Shown in pieces: positions 21,145-29,940 of a stretch of DNA of 64,000 bases. This stretch comes from an uncultured Ferrovum sp. (GTDB taxonomy: Bacteria > Pseudomonadota > Gammaproteobacteria > Burkholderiales > Ferrovaceae): positions 1 to 64,000 of the forward strand of contig CAIPTD010000145.1 in assembly GCA_903867885.1 (NCBI GenBank), in the 5' to 3' direction. The translations under genes and the position numbers were made by a program. The notes under the pieces were generated by a model. That model searched no databases and was not told the origin of the DNA. It saw nothing but the letters and a program-made list of their open reading frames with translations. Positions within the stretch are counted from its first letter, which is position 1. The number at the start of each line of letters is the position of its first letter.

Positions 21145-21186
21145 CACATTTTAAGCAGCCCTAAAACAACGATAGGTGGAGTAAAA

Positions 21187-21492
21187 ATGAGTGATCAAAT
21201 CGTGGCCAAGATCAAGGCCAACCCCAAGTATCAGCATCTAAAAAGCACCCGAACTGGTTTGGGTATGTTACTGAGTATTTTGATGCTGATTGTTTACTAT
21301 GGCTTCATTGCGCTAGTAGCTTTCAACAAGGATTTTCTTGGTACCCCCATTGGTGCGGGCGTTACCTCAATTGGGATCCCGATGGCCTTAGGCGTCATAC
21401 TCTTTACAATTGCCGTAACCGCAATTTATGTGCGCCGTGCGAATAGTGAGTTTGACAAGCTAACCGCCGAAATTCTCGAGGAGGCAAAGTAA
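21187..21492 (+). CDS. DUF485 inner-membrane protein (YjcH-like)
   Basis: A 101-residue membrane protein with two hydrophobic helices ([20 protein letters not shown] and [20 protein letters not shown]). The start at 21187 follows AGGTGGAG; the longer frame upstream has no ribosome site. DUF485 proteins are nearly always encoded directly before the acetate permease ActP, as here, where the stop codon shares one base with the actP start. The exact role is not settled; it probably assists the permease. Confidence 0.9.
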   Translation: MSDQIVAKIKANPKYQHLKSTRTGLGMLLSILMLIVYYGFIALVAFNKDFLGTPIGAGVTSIGIPMALGVILFTIAVTAIYVRRANSEFDKLTAEILEEAK

Positions 21493-23207
21493 TGATCTCT
21501 CGTTTACTGGCTCGTATCTCCCCCAGTTTGGCTTTTCTCTCCCCCGCGGTTCTTGCTGCAGGCCCAGATCTTGGCGTAGTTGAAAAACAGGCCGTCAATC
21601 AAACCGCTATCATCTTGTTTGTAGCTTTTGTCGCGATCACGCTTTGGATTACTAAGTGGGCGGCCTCTCGCACCAAATCCGCTTCAGATTTTTACACTGC
21701 AGGGGGTGGCATCACTGGCTTTCAAAACGGCTTAGCAATTGCAGGTGACTACATGTCGGCTGCTTCTTTCCTGGGTATTACTGCTGCGGTCATGACCGGG
21801 GGTTTCGATGGTTTACTTTACTCCATTGGATTCCTGGTTGGTTGGCCTGTCATCACCTTCTTGCTAGCAGAGCGCCTGCGTAATTTAGGTAAATTTACCT
21901 TCGCTGACGTAGCGGGTTACCGATTCAAACCGGGTCCCATTCGTGCCTTTGCCGCTACGGGTACTTTGGTTACCGTCCTGTTTTATCTCACAGCACAGAT
22001 GGTTGGTGCAGGCTCGCTCATCAAACTGTTGTTCGGTCTTGATTACTGGATGGCGGTAGCGATTGTGGGCGGTTTAATGATGATTTATGTGTTGTTTGGT
22101 GGAATGACGGCCACAACATGGGTACAAATCATTAAGGCCTGCATGCTGCTGTCCGGTGTGACTTTCATGGCATTTATGGTCATGTCTCACTATGGCTTTA
22201 GTTTTGAGGCCTTATTTGCTGCAGGTGTTCAGGTTAAAACCCAATTAGCCACAGCAGCAGGTAAAACACCAGAAGAGGCGACAAAGGCAGGTTTGGCGAT
22301 CATGAAGCCGGGGGGATTTGTTAAAGACCCCATTAGCGCCATCTCCTTTGGTATGGCTTTGATGTTCGGAACCGCAGGTTTACCCCATATCTTAATGCGC
22401 TTTTTCACGGTACCTGATGCCAAAGAAGCGCGTAAATCTGTGTTGTGGGCCACCACCTGGATTGGCTACTTCTACATCTTGATCTTCATCATTGGTTTCG
22501 GTGCCATCACGATGGTCCTAAGTGACCCCACCATGCTAGACGCCAAGGGCGCACTGAAAGGGGGCCCTAACATGGCTGCGGTGCTGGTTGCCAAGAGTGT
22601 TGGAGGTGATGTGTTTTTCGGCTTCATCTCTGCCGTTGCTTTTGCAACGATTCTAGCCGTGGTGGCGGGTTTAACCTTGTCTGGTGCCTCTGCTGTTTCT
22701 CATGACCTGTATGCAACCCTAATGAAGGGCAACAAGGCGGATAGTGCGAGCGAATTGCGTGTCTCCCGTATCGCTACTGCCGTACTTGGTTTGATTGCTG
22801 TGTTGTTAGGAATTGTTTTCGAAAAGCAGAACGTTGCCTTTTTGGTTTCACTGGCATTTGCTGTGGCTGCATCCGCTAACTTCCCTGTGTTGTTGCTCTC
22901 TGTCTTATGGAAGGATTGCACTACCAAGGGTGCAGTAGCGGGTGGCTTTGTGGGTCTAGTCACTTCAGTAGGGCTCACCATTATTTCTCCTGCAGTTTGG
23001 GAGGCAGTATTGATGAACCCTAAGGGATCGGCTCCTTTCCCTTACACCTCTCCTGCCTTGTTCTCTATCAGTGCTGCCTTTTTGGTGATTTACATTGTCT
23101 CTAAACTCGACAATAGCCAGCAGGCTGCTTCAGAAAGAGACGCTTTCGAGGCACAGCAAATCCGTGCGGAAACAGGCTTTGGCGCTGAAGGTGCTTCGGG
23201 TCACTAA
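21492..23207 (+). CDS. actP: Acetate permease ActP (sodium:solute symporter)
   Basis: A 571-residue member of the SSS transporter family with a predicted cleavable leader or first helix and about 13 hydrophobic segments. The segment [31 protein letters not shown] is split here for length; it is the family's conserved first core helix. E. coli ActP imports acetate and other short carboxylates. Its start overlaps the DUF485 stop (TAATG), so the two are translationally coupled. Acetate uptake fits an organism that also oxidises short alcohols and aldehydes. Confidence 0.9.
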   Translation: MISRLLARISPSLAFLSPAVLAAGPDLGVVEKQAVNQTAIILFVAFVAITLWITKWAASRTKSASDFYTAGGGITGFQNGLAIAGDYMSAASFLGITAAVMTGGFDGLLYSIGFLVGWPVITFLLAERLRNLGKFTFADVAGYRFKPGPIRAFAATGTLVTVLFYLTAQMVGAGSLIKLLFGLDYWMAVAIVGGLMMIYVLFGGMTATTWVQIIKACMLLSGVTFMAFMVMSHYGFSFEALFAAGVQVKTQLATAAGKTPEEATKAGLAIMKPGGFVKDPISAISFGMALMFGTAGLPHILMRFFTVPDAKEARKSVLWATTWIGYFYILIFIIGFGAITMVLSDPTMLDAKGALKGGPNMAAVLVAKSVGGDVFFGFISAVAFATILAVVAGLTLSGASAVSHDLYATLMKGNKADSASELRVSRIATAVLGLIAVLLGIVFEKQNVAFLVSLAFAVAASANFPVLLLSVLWKDCTTKGAVAGGFVGLVTSVGLTIISPAVWEAVLMNPKGSAPFPYTSPALFSISAAFLVIYIVSKLDNSQQAASERDAFEAQQIRAETGFGAEGASGH

Positions 23208-23231
23208 TCGTGTGACTTGCACCACGTAGCT

Positions 23232-23265
23232 AAAAAAAGCGCGCCTGAACAGCGCGCTTTTTTTT
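23232..23265 (+). terminator. Rho-independent terminator after actP
   Basis: A GCGCGC stem with a CTGAACA loop is flanked by A7 on the left and T8 on the right, 25 bp past the actP stop codon. The symmetric A and T runs would let it work in both directions, though only actP needs it. Confidence 0.92.
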
Positions 23266-23314
23266 CTCTCCCCTTATACTCCTAGGCTAAATACGAATTG
23301 CTGGAGCCAACAGG

Positions 23315-24727
23315 ATGCATGCAACACCCTCGGACAACACCCCAAACACTGACAAAATCTGGTCTGGCCGCTTTGCCGTGCCCATTGCTGAATCAGTTAA
23401 ACGCTATACGTCTTCGGTTTTTTTTGACCTGCGCCTAGCTGAATTTGATATTCAAGGATCCCGCGCGCATGCTGCCATGCTTGGCAGGGTAGGGCTCATT
23501 ACTGCTGATGACCTTAACTCTATCGAAAACGGATTAAACCAAATCCTTGAAGAAATTCAGACCGGAAAATTTGAATGGAAGCTTGATGATGAAGACGTTC
23601 ACCTCAATATCGAACGTCGCTTAACCTTGCTGATTGGGGATGCTGGCAAACGCTTGCATACCGCTCGCTCCCGAAATGATCAGGTTGCCACTGATATCCG
23701 TCTTTTCTTGCGAGCCGCAACAGACAGCATTGTCGGGCAATTAGGGAAGTTGCAATTAGCGTTGCTGGATCTGGCTGAGCAGCATACCGACACCATACTC
23801 CCCGGCTTCACCCATTTACAGGTTGCACAGCCCGTTTCTTTTGCCCATCACCTGATGGCTTATGTTGAAATGTTTGAACGTGACCGTGAGCGCCTTAAAG
23901 ACGCCAGAAAACGTATTAATCGGCTACCGCTAGGCGCTGCCGCTCTTGCTGGAACCGGTTATCCCATCGACCGCGAGTGGGTTGCGCATGAACTTGGCTT
24001 TGAGGGCGTATGCTTAAATTCTTTAGATGCCGTCTCTGACCGTGATTTTGCAATTGAGTTTTGTGCTGCGGGCTCATTAATCATGACCCATATCTCTAGA
24101 TTTTCCGAAGAAATTATTCTTTGGATGAGCCCTCGCTTTGCTTTTTTACAAGTTGGCGATGCGTTCTGTACCGGGTCCTCGATCATGCCGCAAAAAAGAA
24201 ACCCCGATGTTCCAGAACTGGCCCGCGGAAAATCAGGTCGCGTGCATGGACATCTGATGGGGCTACTTACATTGATGAAATCCCAACCTTTGGCTTACAA
24301 CAAGGATAATCAGGAAGATAAAGAACCCCTCTTCGATACTGTAGATACCTTAGGCGACACATTAGAGATTTTTGCTGAGATGCTGAGAGACGTGCGGGTC
24401 AACAAGGATGCAATGCGTGAGGCGGCCAAGCAAGGCTTTGCCACGGCTACGGATCTTGCAGATTACCTTGTCAGAAAGGGCCTGCCTTTCAGAGATGCAC
24501 ACGAGGCTGTAGCGCGGGCTGTACGAACCGCTGAAGAAGCGCAGTGTGATTTATCAGATCTATCCCTCTCTGCGCTCCAAGCTTTCTCTGCATTCATTTC
24601 AGAGGATGTCTATGCAGTACTGACCTTAGAGGGCTCATTATCTAGTAGAACCTCTCTAGGTGGCACTGCGCCTTCGCGCGTTAAAGAAGCTATTCAGTCT
24701 GCAAGGACAAGACTCAATCAAGCTTAA
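23315..24727 (+). CDS. argH: Argininosuccinate lyase
   Basis: A 470-residue enzyme of the fumarase/aspartase superfamily that splits argininosuccinate into arginine and fumarate. The N-terminal IWSGRFAVP segment, the [17 protein letters not shown] motif and the signature loop with the catalytic serine ([20 protein letters not shown]) are intact. The gene has its own start after the actP terminator and runs tail-to-tail into the MarR-type gene with 13 bp between stops. Confidence 0.95.
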   Translation: MHATPSDNTPNTDKIWSGRFAVPIAESVKRYTSSVFFDLRLAEFDIQGSRAHAAMLGRVGLITADDLNSIENGLNQILEEIQTGKFEWKLDDEDVHLNIERRLTLLIGDAGKRLHTARSRNDQVATDIRLFLRAATDSIVGQLGKLQLALLDLAEQHTDTILPGFTHLQVAQPVSFAHHLMAYVEMFERDRERLKDARKRINRLPLGAAALAGTGYPIDREWVAHELGFEGVCLNSLDAVSDRDFAIEFCAAGSLIMTHISRFSEEIILWMSPRFAFLQVGDAFCTGSSIMPQKRNPDVPELARGKSGRVHGHLMGLLTLMKSQPLAYNKDNQEDKEPLFDTVDTLGDTLEIFAEMLRDVRVNKDAMREAAKQGFATATDLADYLVRKGLPFRDAHEAVARAVRTAEEAQCDLSDLSLSALQAFSAFISEDVYAVLTLEGSLSSRTSLGGTAPSRVKEAIQSARTRLNQA

Positions 24728-24740
24728 TTGGCATCAGGCC

Positions 24741-25334
24741 CTATCTGTCCTCAGGCAGGTAGGTTGATCGCGGCACGTGCGTTCGGCAGAGCTCCCGGCT
24801 TTCAGATATGCTCAATCGTTCCCCATACCATTCGCAATGGTAGGCGCGAGCACTTCTACGCGACCAGTGTATGCAGGTTTCGCACGTACCAAAATTACTC
24901 CCCCCAGCTTCATCTTGAATACGGAATAAAGTATCGCGCAAGGCGGAGACAACCGTTCTAATTCTATTTGCACTCAGATCACGCGTAGAGCTGCGCCACA
25001 ATTCGTGCAATCCACTTACCCTTAGCATCTCTTCACCCTCTGAAGATAAGCGCAGTCTTACAATACGTCTGTCTTCTCCATCTTGGTAGCGTTCTATCAG
25101 ATTATTTCGATCTAAAAGCAGCAAGCTTTGCGACACCGTACCTTTCGTTAAACCCAAATATTCCGCTAGTGCTTGAGGCGTATTGCTGAAGCGATTGGCT
25201 TGTGCCAAATAAATCATGGCCTGCAAATGCACTACTTGCAGACCAGACTCGCCGCCTACTCGCCGCATGTCAGAGCGCAATAAATTCGCTAAACGATCCA
25301 GTATTCCAAGCAATGTAAGCGGGTCTTTCAACAT
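24741..25334 (-). CDS. MarR-family regulator with four-Cys tail
   Basis: A 197-residue regulator. Residues ~30-105 form a MarR winged helix-turn-helix: QALAEYLGLTKGTVSQSLLL is the recognition region and DGEDRRIVRLRLSSEGEEML the wing. The unusual part is the C-terminus, where Cys151, Cys154, Cys167 and Cys183 (CETC, later YHC and ELC) look like a metal- or iron-sulfur-binding knot. Ordinary MarR proteins (~140-150 residues) lack it. Short palindromes lie at 25387-25399, 25523-25546 and 27056-27068 and are candidate operators. The regulated genes and ligand are unknown. Confidence 0.8.
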   Translation of the reverse strand: MLKDPLTLLGILDRLANLLRSDMRRVGGESGLQVVHLQAMIYLAQANRFSNTPQALAEYLGLTKGTVSQSLLLLDRNNLIERYQDGEDRRIVRLRLSSEGEEMLRVSGLHELWRSSTRDLSANRIRTVVSALRDTLFRIQDEAGGSNFGTCETCIHWSRRSARAYHCEWYGERLSISESRELCRTHVPRSTYLPEDR

Positions 25335-25386
25335 GATGAAGCCTCCTAGCAGGGGATATCACTCAATTAAAAACATAGTAAATTGA

Positions 25387-25399
25387 TATCGAGTCGATA
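25387..25399. promoter_or_regulatory. Palindrome TATCGA-G-TCGATA near MarR gene start
   Basis: A perfect 13-bp palindrome 53 bp upstream of the MarR-type start codon. The longer sequence TATCGAGTCGAYACTA recurs at 27056 with a single difference within it. Autoregulation by the adjacent regulator is an inference. Confidence 0.4.
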
Positions 25400-25522
25400 C
25401 TATCTCATTTTTACTGTTTTATTCACCTCTGTTGCATCACTTAATCACTGATTAAAACCATATTAAAACCATTGCCACATAAGGGTTTTCACTCAATGGA
25501 TAGTTTCTATGCTTGCTCATAT

Positions 25523-25546
25523 AAACTATACCGCATGGTATAGTTT
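25523..25546. promoter_or_regulatory. Inverted repeat upstream of lptM-lysA
   Basis: Perfect 10-bp arms AAACTATACC and GGTATAGTTT flank GCAT. It lies 25 bp before the lptM start codon, overlapping the likely promoter of lptM-lysA, so a bound protein would act as a repressor. It differs in sequence from the TATCGAGTCGA sites on either side. Confidence 0.5.
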
Positions 25547-25570
25547 CAAAACTTAATGAGGTCTTCGTCA

Positions 25571-25750
25571 ATGAATTTTCGCCCCATACTTCTTGCTACG
25601 CTAGCTGTATTTTTTACACAATCATGCGGGCTGAAAGGCGCGTTGGTGCTCCCCGCCCCAAGCAATCACCTTAATGCATCGAACGCAGATACAGAACACT
25701 CCTGCTTGCTGCTTTGCATCGCACGAGGCGAAAAGGCCTCTCAGCAATGA
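25571..25750 (+). CDS. lptM: Small lipoprotein LptM-like
   Basis: A 59-residue lipoprotein. The start MNFRPILLATLAVFFTQSCG gives a signal peptide and lipobox (TQSC), followed by GLKGALVLP, which matches the CGLKGPLYLP hallmark of LptM (formerly YifL). LptM promotes maturation of the LPS translocon protein LptD in E. coli. As usual the gene lies directly before lysA, and its TGA stop overlaps the lysA ATG. The C-terminal 25 residues show no pattern and include three extra cysteines. Confidence 0.8.
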   Translation: MNFRPILLATLAVFFTQSCGLKGALVLPAPSNHLNASNADTEHSCLLLCIARGEKASQQ

Positions 25751-27030
25751 AGACGCTACCCATTCATCCCAGCGATCTTCTCAGTGGCAACGACACGCAA
25801 GGTCTTCATGTAGAGCACGTCGCTTTAGAATCAGTGGCCAATGAGTTCGGCACCCCTTGTTATGTCTATTCTCAATCGGCCATTGAAGCATCATGGAATG
25901 ACTTTACAAGTCACCTGGCCCCCCTTTCACCCATGGTGTGCTTTGCAGTAAAAGCCAATCCCAATTTAGCTATCCTTAACCTTCTAGCTCGTCTTGGTTC
26001 CGGTTTCGACATTGTTTCTGGCGGCGAGTTAGCACGTGTGATTGCCGCTGGGGGATCTCCTAGCAAAACAGTTTTTTCGGGGGTAGGAAAGAGTGTTTCA
26101 GAGATAGAGTTCGCACTGCACTCCGGCGTTTTCTGCTTTAACGTCGAATCAGAAGCCGAACTGGATCGGATTCATTCTGTAGCGGGGAGACTTGGAACCA
26201 AGGCTCCCATTTCACTCAGGGTCAATCCTGATGTGAATGCACATACCCATCCCTACATCGCAACGGGCCTTAAGGAAAGTAAGTTTGGTGTGGCCTGGGA
26301 AAATGCGGTGATGCTTTATGAGCACGCCTCTCGTATGAGCAATCTCTCTATTCAGGGGGTTGACTGCCATATAGGTTCGCAAATCACCGAACTCTCTCCT
26401 TTTGGTGAAGCCTTAGATCGGCTGTTGAATCTGGTGGAACAGCTTAAGGAAAAGGGTATTCCCATTGAGCACATTGATGTGGGTGGCGGCATAGGCATCT
26501 GCTATCGTGACGAAATTGCACCTTTAATGGCTGATTATGCAAAGATTCTAATTGATCGTTTAAAAGGGCGATCGGAACATTTATTACTTGAACCAGGAAG
26601 GCGAATTATTGGTAATGCTGGATTACTGCTCACCCGCGTTGAATACACAAAAACAGCCGGGGATAAACGCTTTGCATTAGTAGATGCAGCGATGAATGAT
26701 TTAATGCGGCCAGCGCTGTATGAAGCTTGGCATGAAGTACGTGCAGTCAAAAAACAAGGCGGCGAACAAGTATTTGACATTGCCGGGCCGGTCTGTGAAA
26801 GCGGAGATATTCTTGCTCGAGATCGGTTGCTAGAGGTGCATGAAGGCAGCTTGTTGGCTATTCTGAGTGCGGGAGCCTATGGGAGCTCTATGTCTTCAAA
26901 CTACAACACCCGCCCACGTCCTGCAGAAGTGCTTATCCAAGGTACTCGGGCTATGCTGATACGCAATCGTGAAACGCTTTCCACTCTTTGGAAAGATGAA
27001 ATCATCCCTGCTCACAGCGCATCTATTTAA
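25747..27030 (+). CDS. lysA: Diaminopimelate decarboxylase
   Basis: A 427-residue PLP enzyme for the last step of lysine synthesis. The PLP lysine is in VCFAVKANPNLAIL. The glycine-rich phosphate motif IDVGGGIGICY, GRRIIGNAGLL and the CESGDILARDR catalytic segment are present. I set the start at ATG 25747, which overlaps the lptM stop as ATGA; the longer frame adds 11 residues without homology. Confidence 0.95.
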   Translation: MKTLPIHPSDLLSGNDTQGLHVEHVALESVANEFGTPCYVYSQSAIEASWNDFTSHLAPLSPMVCFAVKANPNLAILNLLARLGSGFDIVSGGELARVIAAGGSPSKTVFSGVGKSVSEIEFALHSGVFCFNVESEAELDRIHSVAGRLGTKAPISLRVNPDVNAHTHPYIATGLKESKFGVAWENAVMLYEHASRMSNLSIQGVDCHIGSQITELSPFGEALDRLLNLVEQLKEKGIPIEHIDVGGGIGICYRDEIAPLMADYAKILIDRLKGRSEHLLLEPGRRIIGNAGLLLTRVEYTKTAGDKRFALVDAAMNDLMRPALYEAWHEVRAVKKQGGEQVFDIAGPVCESGDILARDRLLEVHEGSLLAILSAGAYGSSMSSNYNTRPRPAEVLIQGTRAMLIRNRETLSTLWKDEIIPAHSASI

Positions 27031-27287
27031 ATTACCGATCACGCTAATTAGATCGTATCGAGTCGACACTAGTTTTTATATTGTCATTACAAATAACATC
27101 AAAAAAGTGTAAAAAATACATCACTTGACAAAAGGTTATGTCCTAGAATCTCCCCACCACAGCCGCATCTGCGGAAGCTTGCTTATTTAATAGGTATGCC
27201 ATTCCGAAGGTATGCGTCTCGTTGGAAGCGCCTCACAGAGTGGCGCGACGAGTAGCAATACTTTCCTCTCACTTTAAGGAGTCATGA
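27031..27287. other. Leader of the histone H1-like gene
   Basis: 257 bp with a near-palindrome (27056-27068), an AT-rich segment (27070-27125) and several short GC-rich dyads around 27160-27250 close to the start codon. A TTGACA at 27125 has only 13 bp to the nearest TAGAAT, so I do not call a promoter. AAGGAG sits about 7 bp before the ATG at 27288. Confidence 0.4.
27056..27068. promoter_or_regulatory. Second copy of the TATCGAGTCGA element
   Basis: Reads TATCGAGTCGACA, one base off the perfect palindrome at 25387-25399, and is followed by CTA as that copy is. The two copies bracket the lptM-lysA pair and this one precedes the histone H1-like gene. Confidence 0.35.
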
Positions 27288-28064
27288 ATGGCAACCAGCC
27301 CAAAAAAAGCACCCGCTAAGGCAGACAAAAAAGCCTCAGCAAAACCTGCAGCTAAAGCTGCCAAAAAGGCCGATAAAGCCGCGAAAAAAGCAACTCCCGC
27401 CAAAAAAGTTGTGGCAGCTAAGAAACCCGTTGCTGCCAAGAAACCCGCCGCCGCTAAAAAGCCCGTTGCAGTAAAAAAACCCGTAGCAAAGAAAGCGGTT
27501 GCTGCTAAAAAGCCTGTAGCGGCCAAGAAACCCGCAGCTGCTAAAAAACCTGTCGCAGCTAAAAAACCAGTCGCAAAGAAAGCAGTGGCAGCTAAAAAGC
27601 CTATCGCAGCTAAAAAGCCTGCCGCTGCTAAAAAGCCTGCCGCTGCTAAAAAGCCTGCCGCTGCTAAAAAGCCTGCCGCTGCTAAAAAGCCCGTTGCAGC
27701 AAAAAAACCAGTCGCGAAGAAAGCAGTGGCAGCTAAAAAGCCTGTCGCAGCTAAAAAACCCGCTGCTAAAAAGCCCGCAGTAAAAAAAGCTGCACCTGCC
27801 AAAAAGCCTGCCGCTAAAACCACCGCACCCGCAGCCAAAAAAGCTGCAACAGCAGCGAAGCCAGCAGCAAAAAAAGCCGCGCCGGCTAAAAAGCCGGCTG
27901 CAGTTAAAAAACCTGCCGCTCCTGCAGTAAAGGCGCACGTTGCCCCCTTGGCTCCTCTTGCTCCGATTTTGGTTCCCAAGCCTATCGTTAGCTCCTCAAC
28001 GACAAGCAGCAGTGAGTCTAGTGCTCCAATTTCACCCTTTGTAAAAACCATCACTTTCCCCTAA
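27288..28064 (+). CDS. Histone H1-like Ala/Lys/Pro-repeat protein
   Basis: A 258-residue, very basic, low-complexity protein built from AAKKP and AVAKKA type pentapeptide/hexapeptide repeats between about residues 35 and 215. It ends in a neutral tail rich in Pro, Ser and hydrophobic residues (VAPLAPLAPILVPKP). It resembles the C-terminal domain of eukaryotic H1 and the bacterial proteins of the Bordetella BpH1, AlgP/AlgR3 and Polynucleobacter type, which bind and condense DNA. Repeat number varies widely in this family because of slippage. A strong terminator follows. The large antisense frames are codon-composition artefacts. Confidence 0.85.
   Translation: MATSPKKAPAKADKKASAKPAAKAAKKADKAAKKATPAKKVVAAKKPVAAKKPAAAKKPVAVKKPVAKKAVAAKKPVAAKKPAAAKKPVAAKKPVAKKAVAAKKPIAAKKPAAAKKPAAAKKPAAAKKPAAAKKPVAAKKPVAKKAVAAKKPVAAKKPAAKKPAVKKAAPAKKPAAKTTAPAAKKAATAAKPAAKKAAPAKKPAAVKKPAAPAVKAHVAPLAPLAPILVPKPIVSSSTTSSSESSAPISPFVKTITFP
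27621..27692 (+). repeat. Tandem 18-bp repeat in histone H1-like gene
   Basis: Four consecutive copies of GCCGCTGCTAAAAAGCCT, the last with one changed base, encode AAAKKP each time. Identical codon use across the copies indicates recent slippage expansion; the rest of the gene carries older, diverged versions of the same unit. Confidence 0.9.
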
Positions 28065-28106
28065 TCTGCATGCGTGTTAATCCACGCCGCAATCCGTTAG
28101 GAACTC

Positions 28107-28140
28107 AGCCCCACATCTCATAGAGGTGTGGGGCTTTTTT
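28107..28140 (+). terminator. Rho-independent terminator after histone H1-like gene
   Basis: Stem AGCCCCACA with TGTGGGGCT, extended inward by CTC/GAG, followed by six T. It ends on the stop codon of the convergent mtgA gene. Confidence 0.9.
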
Positions 28141-28855
28141 ATGGGATAGGGACCAGCCTCATTCGGGCCAAAACGGTTGAGATCTTACTCTGCAACTTTG
28201 GATGTCCGCGATGGTGATCGTAATAACGGGGATTAGGGATCATTGAGGCCAGCATGGCTGCTTGCTCGGGCCCCAACCCTTGCGCATTTGAACCAAAATA
28301 ATGCCGAGCGGCCTGCTCACAACCAAACAAGCCATCTCCCCACTCTATTTCATTTAAATAAACTTCTAGAATGCGCTTTTTTGTCCATAGACTTTCTATC
28401 ATGATGGTAATCAGCGCCTCTTGGGCTTTACGCCACATCGATCTATGCTCTGACAGGAATAAGTTCTTGGAAAGCTGTTGTGAAATCGTTGATCCTCCGG
28501 CAACAAGCTTACCTTTTCGTAAATCCTTTTTAAATGCAACTTGTATCCCAGCCCAATCAAATCCGTTGTGATCCATAAAACGGCTGTCTTCAGCAGCCAA
28601 TACCGCCCGTTTAAGATCAGATGAAATACGCGAGTAGGGTACCCAAGGGTGGGGCTGCAAAGGGGGAAGATGAGTTTGGGCTCGCTGTGATTCACGCGCA
28701 TTCATGAACGCTGTACTTGAAGGATTGTGATCCCGCCACCACCATACCCGAGCAAGCAGACTGAGCTGCCAAATACTGAATAGCATTATCGTTATTAAAA
28801 ACAGGCGCACAAGAATGAGACGAACACGCCCAAAGAGTGAGATCTTTTCACTCAC
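28139..28855 (-). CDS. mtgA: Monofunctional peptidoglycan transglycosylase
   Basis: A 238-residue GT51 glycosyltransferase that polymerises lipid II. One N-terminal transmembrane anchor (about residues 11-30) is followed by the catalytic motif with Glu in LAAEDSRFMDHNGFDW, then GGSTISQQLSKNLFLS and the EVYLNEIEWG segment. There is no transpeptidase domain, so this is MtgA rather than a class A PBP. Translation starts at a GTG that shares one base with the aroE stop codon. Confidence 0.95.
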   Translation of the reverse strand: MSEKISLFGRVRLILVRLFLITIMLFSIWQLSLLARVWWWRDHNPSSTAFMNARESQRAQTHLPPLQPHPWVPYSRISSDLKRAVLAAEDSRFMDHNGFDWAGIQVAFKKDLRKGKLVAGGSTISQQLSKNLFLSEHRSMWRKAQEALITIMIESLWTKKRILEVYLNEIEWGDGLFGCEQAARHYFGSNAQGLGPEQAAMLASMIPNPRYYDHHRGHPKLQSKISTVLARMRLVPIP

Positions 28856-29703
28856 TATTTAGCCAATGCGCTTCTAAGTTGTTTTAAGACCTGCGCCGTA
28901 TCCGGCAACACTCCTCGCCACCAATAAAAGGCTTCAGCAGCTTGTTCCACTAACATGCCGAGGCCGTCGGCACATTTTGTTGCCCCTTGCTGTCGGGCAT
29001 AAGCCAAGAATGCGGTTTCACCCGAAGGGACATACGCAAGGTCATAGGCCACGGTCTGTTCAGCCCAAACGCCAGGGGGCAAGGGTGGAACCTCACCCTT
29101 TAAACTTGCTGATGTTGCATTAATAATTAAATCAAAAGCGGTGTGATGCTGAACAAGCTCAGATTGAGCATTAAAAACCAGAGGGCAGGAACCCAATGCG
29201 ATTTGCATAGACTGGACCAAACTAACGGCGCGCGCCTCAGTCCGGTTTGTAAGCGCCACTAAGGCTGGATGTGCTTCTAATATGGGCCCCAAGATGCCCC
29301 GGGTTGCGCCTCCAGCGCCCAATATCAAAATTCTTTTATGCTTTAGTTCAATTCCAAGCCGGTCTTGCAGATCACGCATCAATCCCACTCCGTCTGTGTT
29401 GTCTGCCTCAAGTTCTGCAGTTTTTGAATTGAAGCGTAAGGTATTCGATGCCCCTGCAATGACCGCACGAGAAGTTTTTTTGGTGGCGAGTGCAAGCGCG
29501 CGCTCTTTAAAAGGAAGCGTTACGTTAAGGCCCTGCAAATCAGATTTAAACCAATCCGCAACTTGTTCTTCAAAATCGCAGAGATCGCCTAATTCTGCCC
29601 GATATTCCATGTCCTGCCCTGACTGTTCAGCAAACAGCCGATGGATGATGGGTGATTTAGAATGTCCGATGGGATTACCCACTACTGCATAGTGATCTGT
29701 CAT
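28855..29703 (-). CDS. aroE: Shikimate dehydrogenase
   Basis: A 282-residue NADPH-dependent enzyme of aromatic amino-acid synthesis. The shikimate-binding N-terminus (YAVVGNPIGHSKSPIIHRLF), the catalytic Lys in GLNVTLPFKERA, the nucleotide-binding GAGGATRGI and the NRT motif are all present. It is the first gene of an aroE-mtgA pair and is divergent from glnA. Confidence 0.95.
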   Translation of the reverse strand: MTDHYAVVGNPIGHSKSPIIHRLFAEQSGQDMEYRAELGDLCDFEEQVADWFKSDLQGLNVTLPFKERALALATKKTSRAVIAGASNTLRFNSKTAELEADNTDGVGLMRDLQDRLGIELKHKRILILGAGGATRGILGPILEAHPALVALTNRTEARAVSLVQSMQIALGSCPLVFNAQSELVQHHTAFDLIINATSASLKGEVPPLPPGVWAEQTVAYDLAYVPSGETAFLAYARQQGATKCADGLGMLVEQAAEAFYWWRGVLPDTAQVLKQLRSALAK

Positions 29704-29804
29704 TGGCTACAAACTCAATTAGGCATTTGTAAAGATTTTAAACGGCAATTTGCTCTGTGCAACTGAAAACAAGAAAGAAAGAAGTTTTCACATCAACCGA
29801 TTTC

Positions 29805-29821
29805 CGCACCACAAGTGAGCA
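29805..29821 (+). promoter_or_regulatory. Candidate NtrC site, distal, glnA
   Basis: CGCACCACAAGTGAGCA is an imperfect match to the NtrC dyad (TGCACC, 5 bp, GGTGCA). Its centre is about 138 bp before the predicted start of transcription, the place of the distal NtrC site in enteric glnA promoters. Confidence 0.5.
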
Positions 29822-29835
29822 CAGTTTGAACAACG

Positions 29836-29852
29836 CGCACCAATGTAGGGCA
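29836..29852 (+). promoter_or_regulatory. Candidate NtrC site, proximal, glnA
   Basis: CGCACCAATGTAGGGCA is centred about 107 bp before the predicted transcription start and 31 bp from the distal site. A closely similar 17-mer lies before the porin-glnK-amtB operon at 60311, which strengthens the reading. Confidence 0.55.
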
Positions 29853-29924
29853 TATTTATCGCCATGTCCCATTGATTCCTTGCACAAACCCTTTATGGCA
29901 CAATACTGCACCTCTTACTGAAGC

Positions 29925-29940
29925 TGGCACGCCTTCTGCT
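29925..29940 (+). promoter_or_regulatory. Sigma-54 promoter of glnA
   Basis: TGGCACGCCTTCTGCT has the GG and GC exactly 10 bp apart and a full TGGCAC -24 box. The predicted start is near 29951, giving a leader of about 100 nt. Regulation by NtrC under nitrogen limitation follows from the upstream sites and the nearby ntrBC genes. Confidence 0.85.

Noticed and set aside
21121..21186. Upstream ATG for the DUF485 protein
   Set aside because: No ribosome site precedes it, and the normal family start at 21187 follows AGGTGGAG.
27125..27149. TTGACA...TAGAAT as a promoter for the histone H1-like gene
   Set aside because: The spacer is only 13 bp, too short for sigma-70.
27269..28054. Long minus-strand reading frame of 261 codons rich in Phe, Leu, Ala and Gly
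   Set aside because: It is the antisense shadow of the AAKKP repeat gene; its composition follows from the Lys/Ala/Pro codons and it has no ribosome site.
29896..29911. Second sigma-54-like sequence before glnA (TGGCACAATACTGCAC)
   Set aside because: GG and GC are 9 bp apart instead of the strict 10, and a correctly spaced promoter lies 30 bp downstream.
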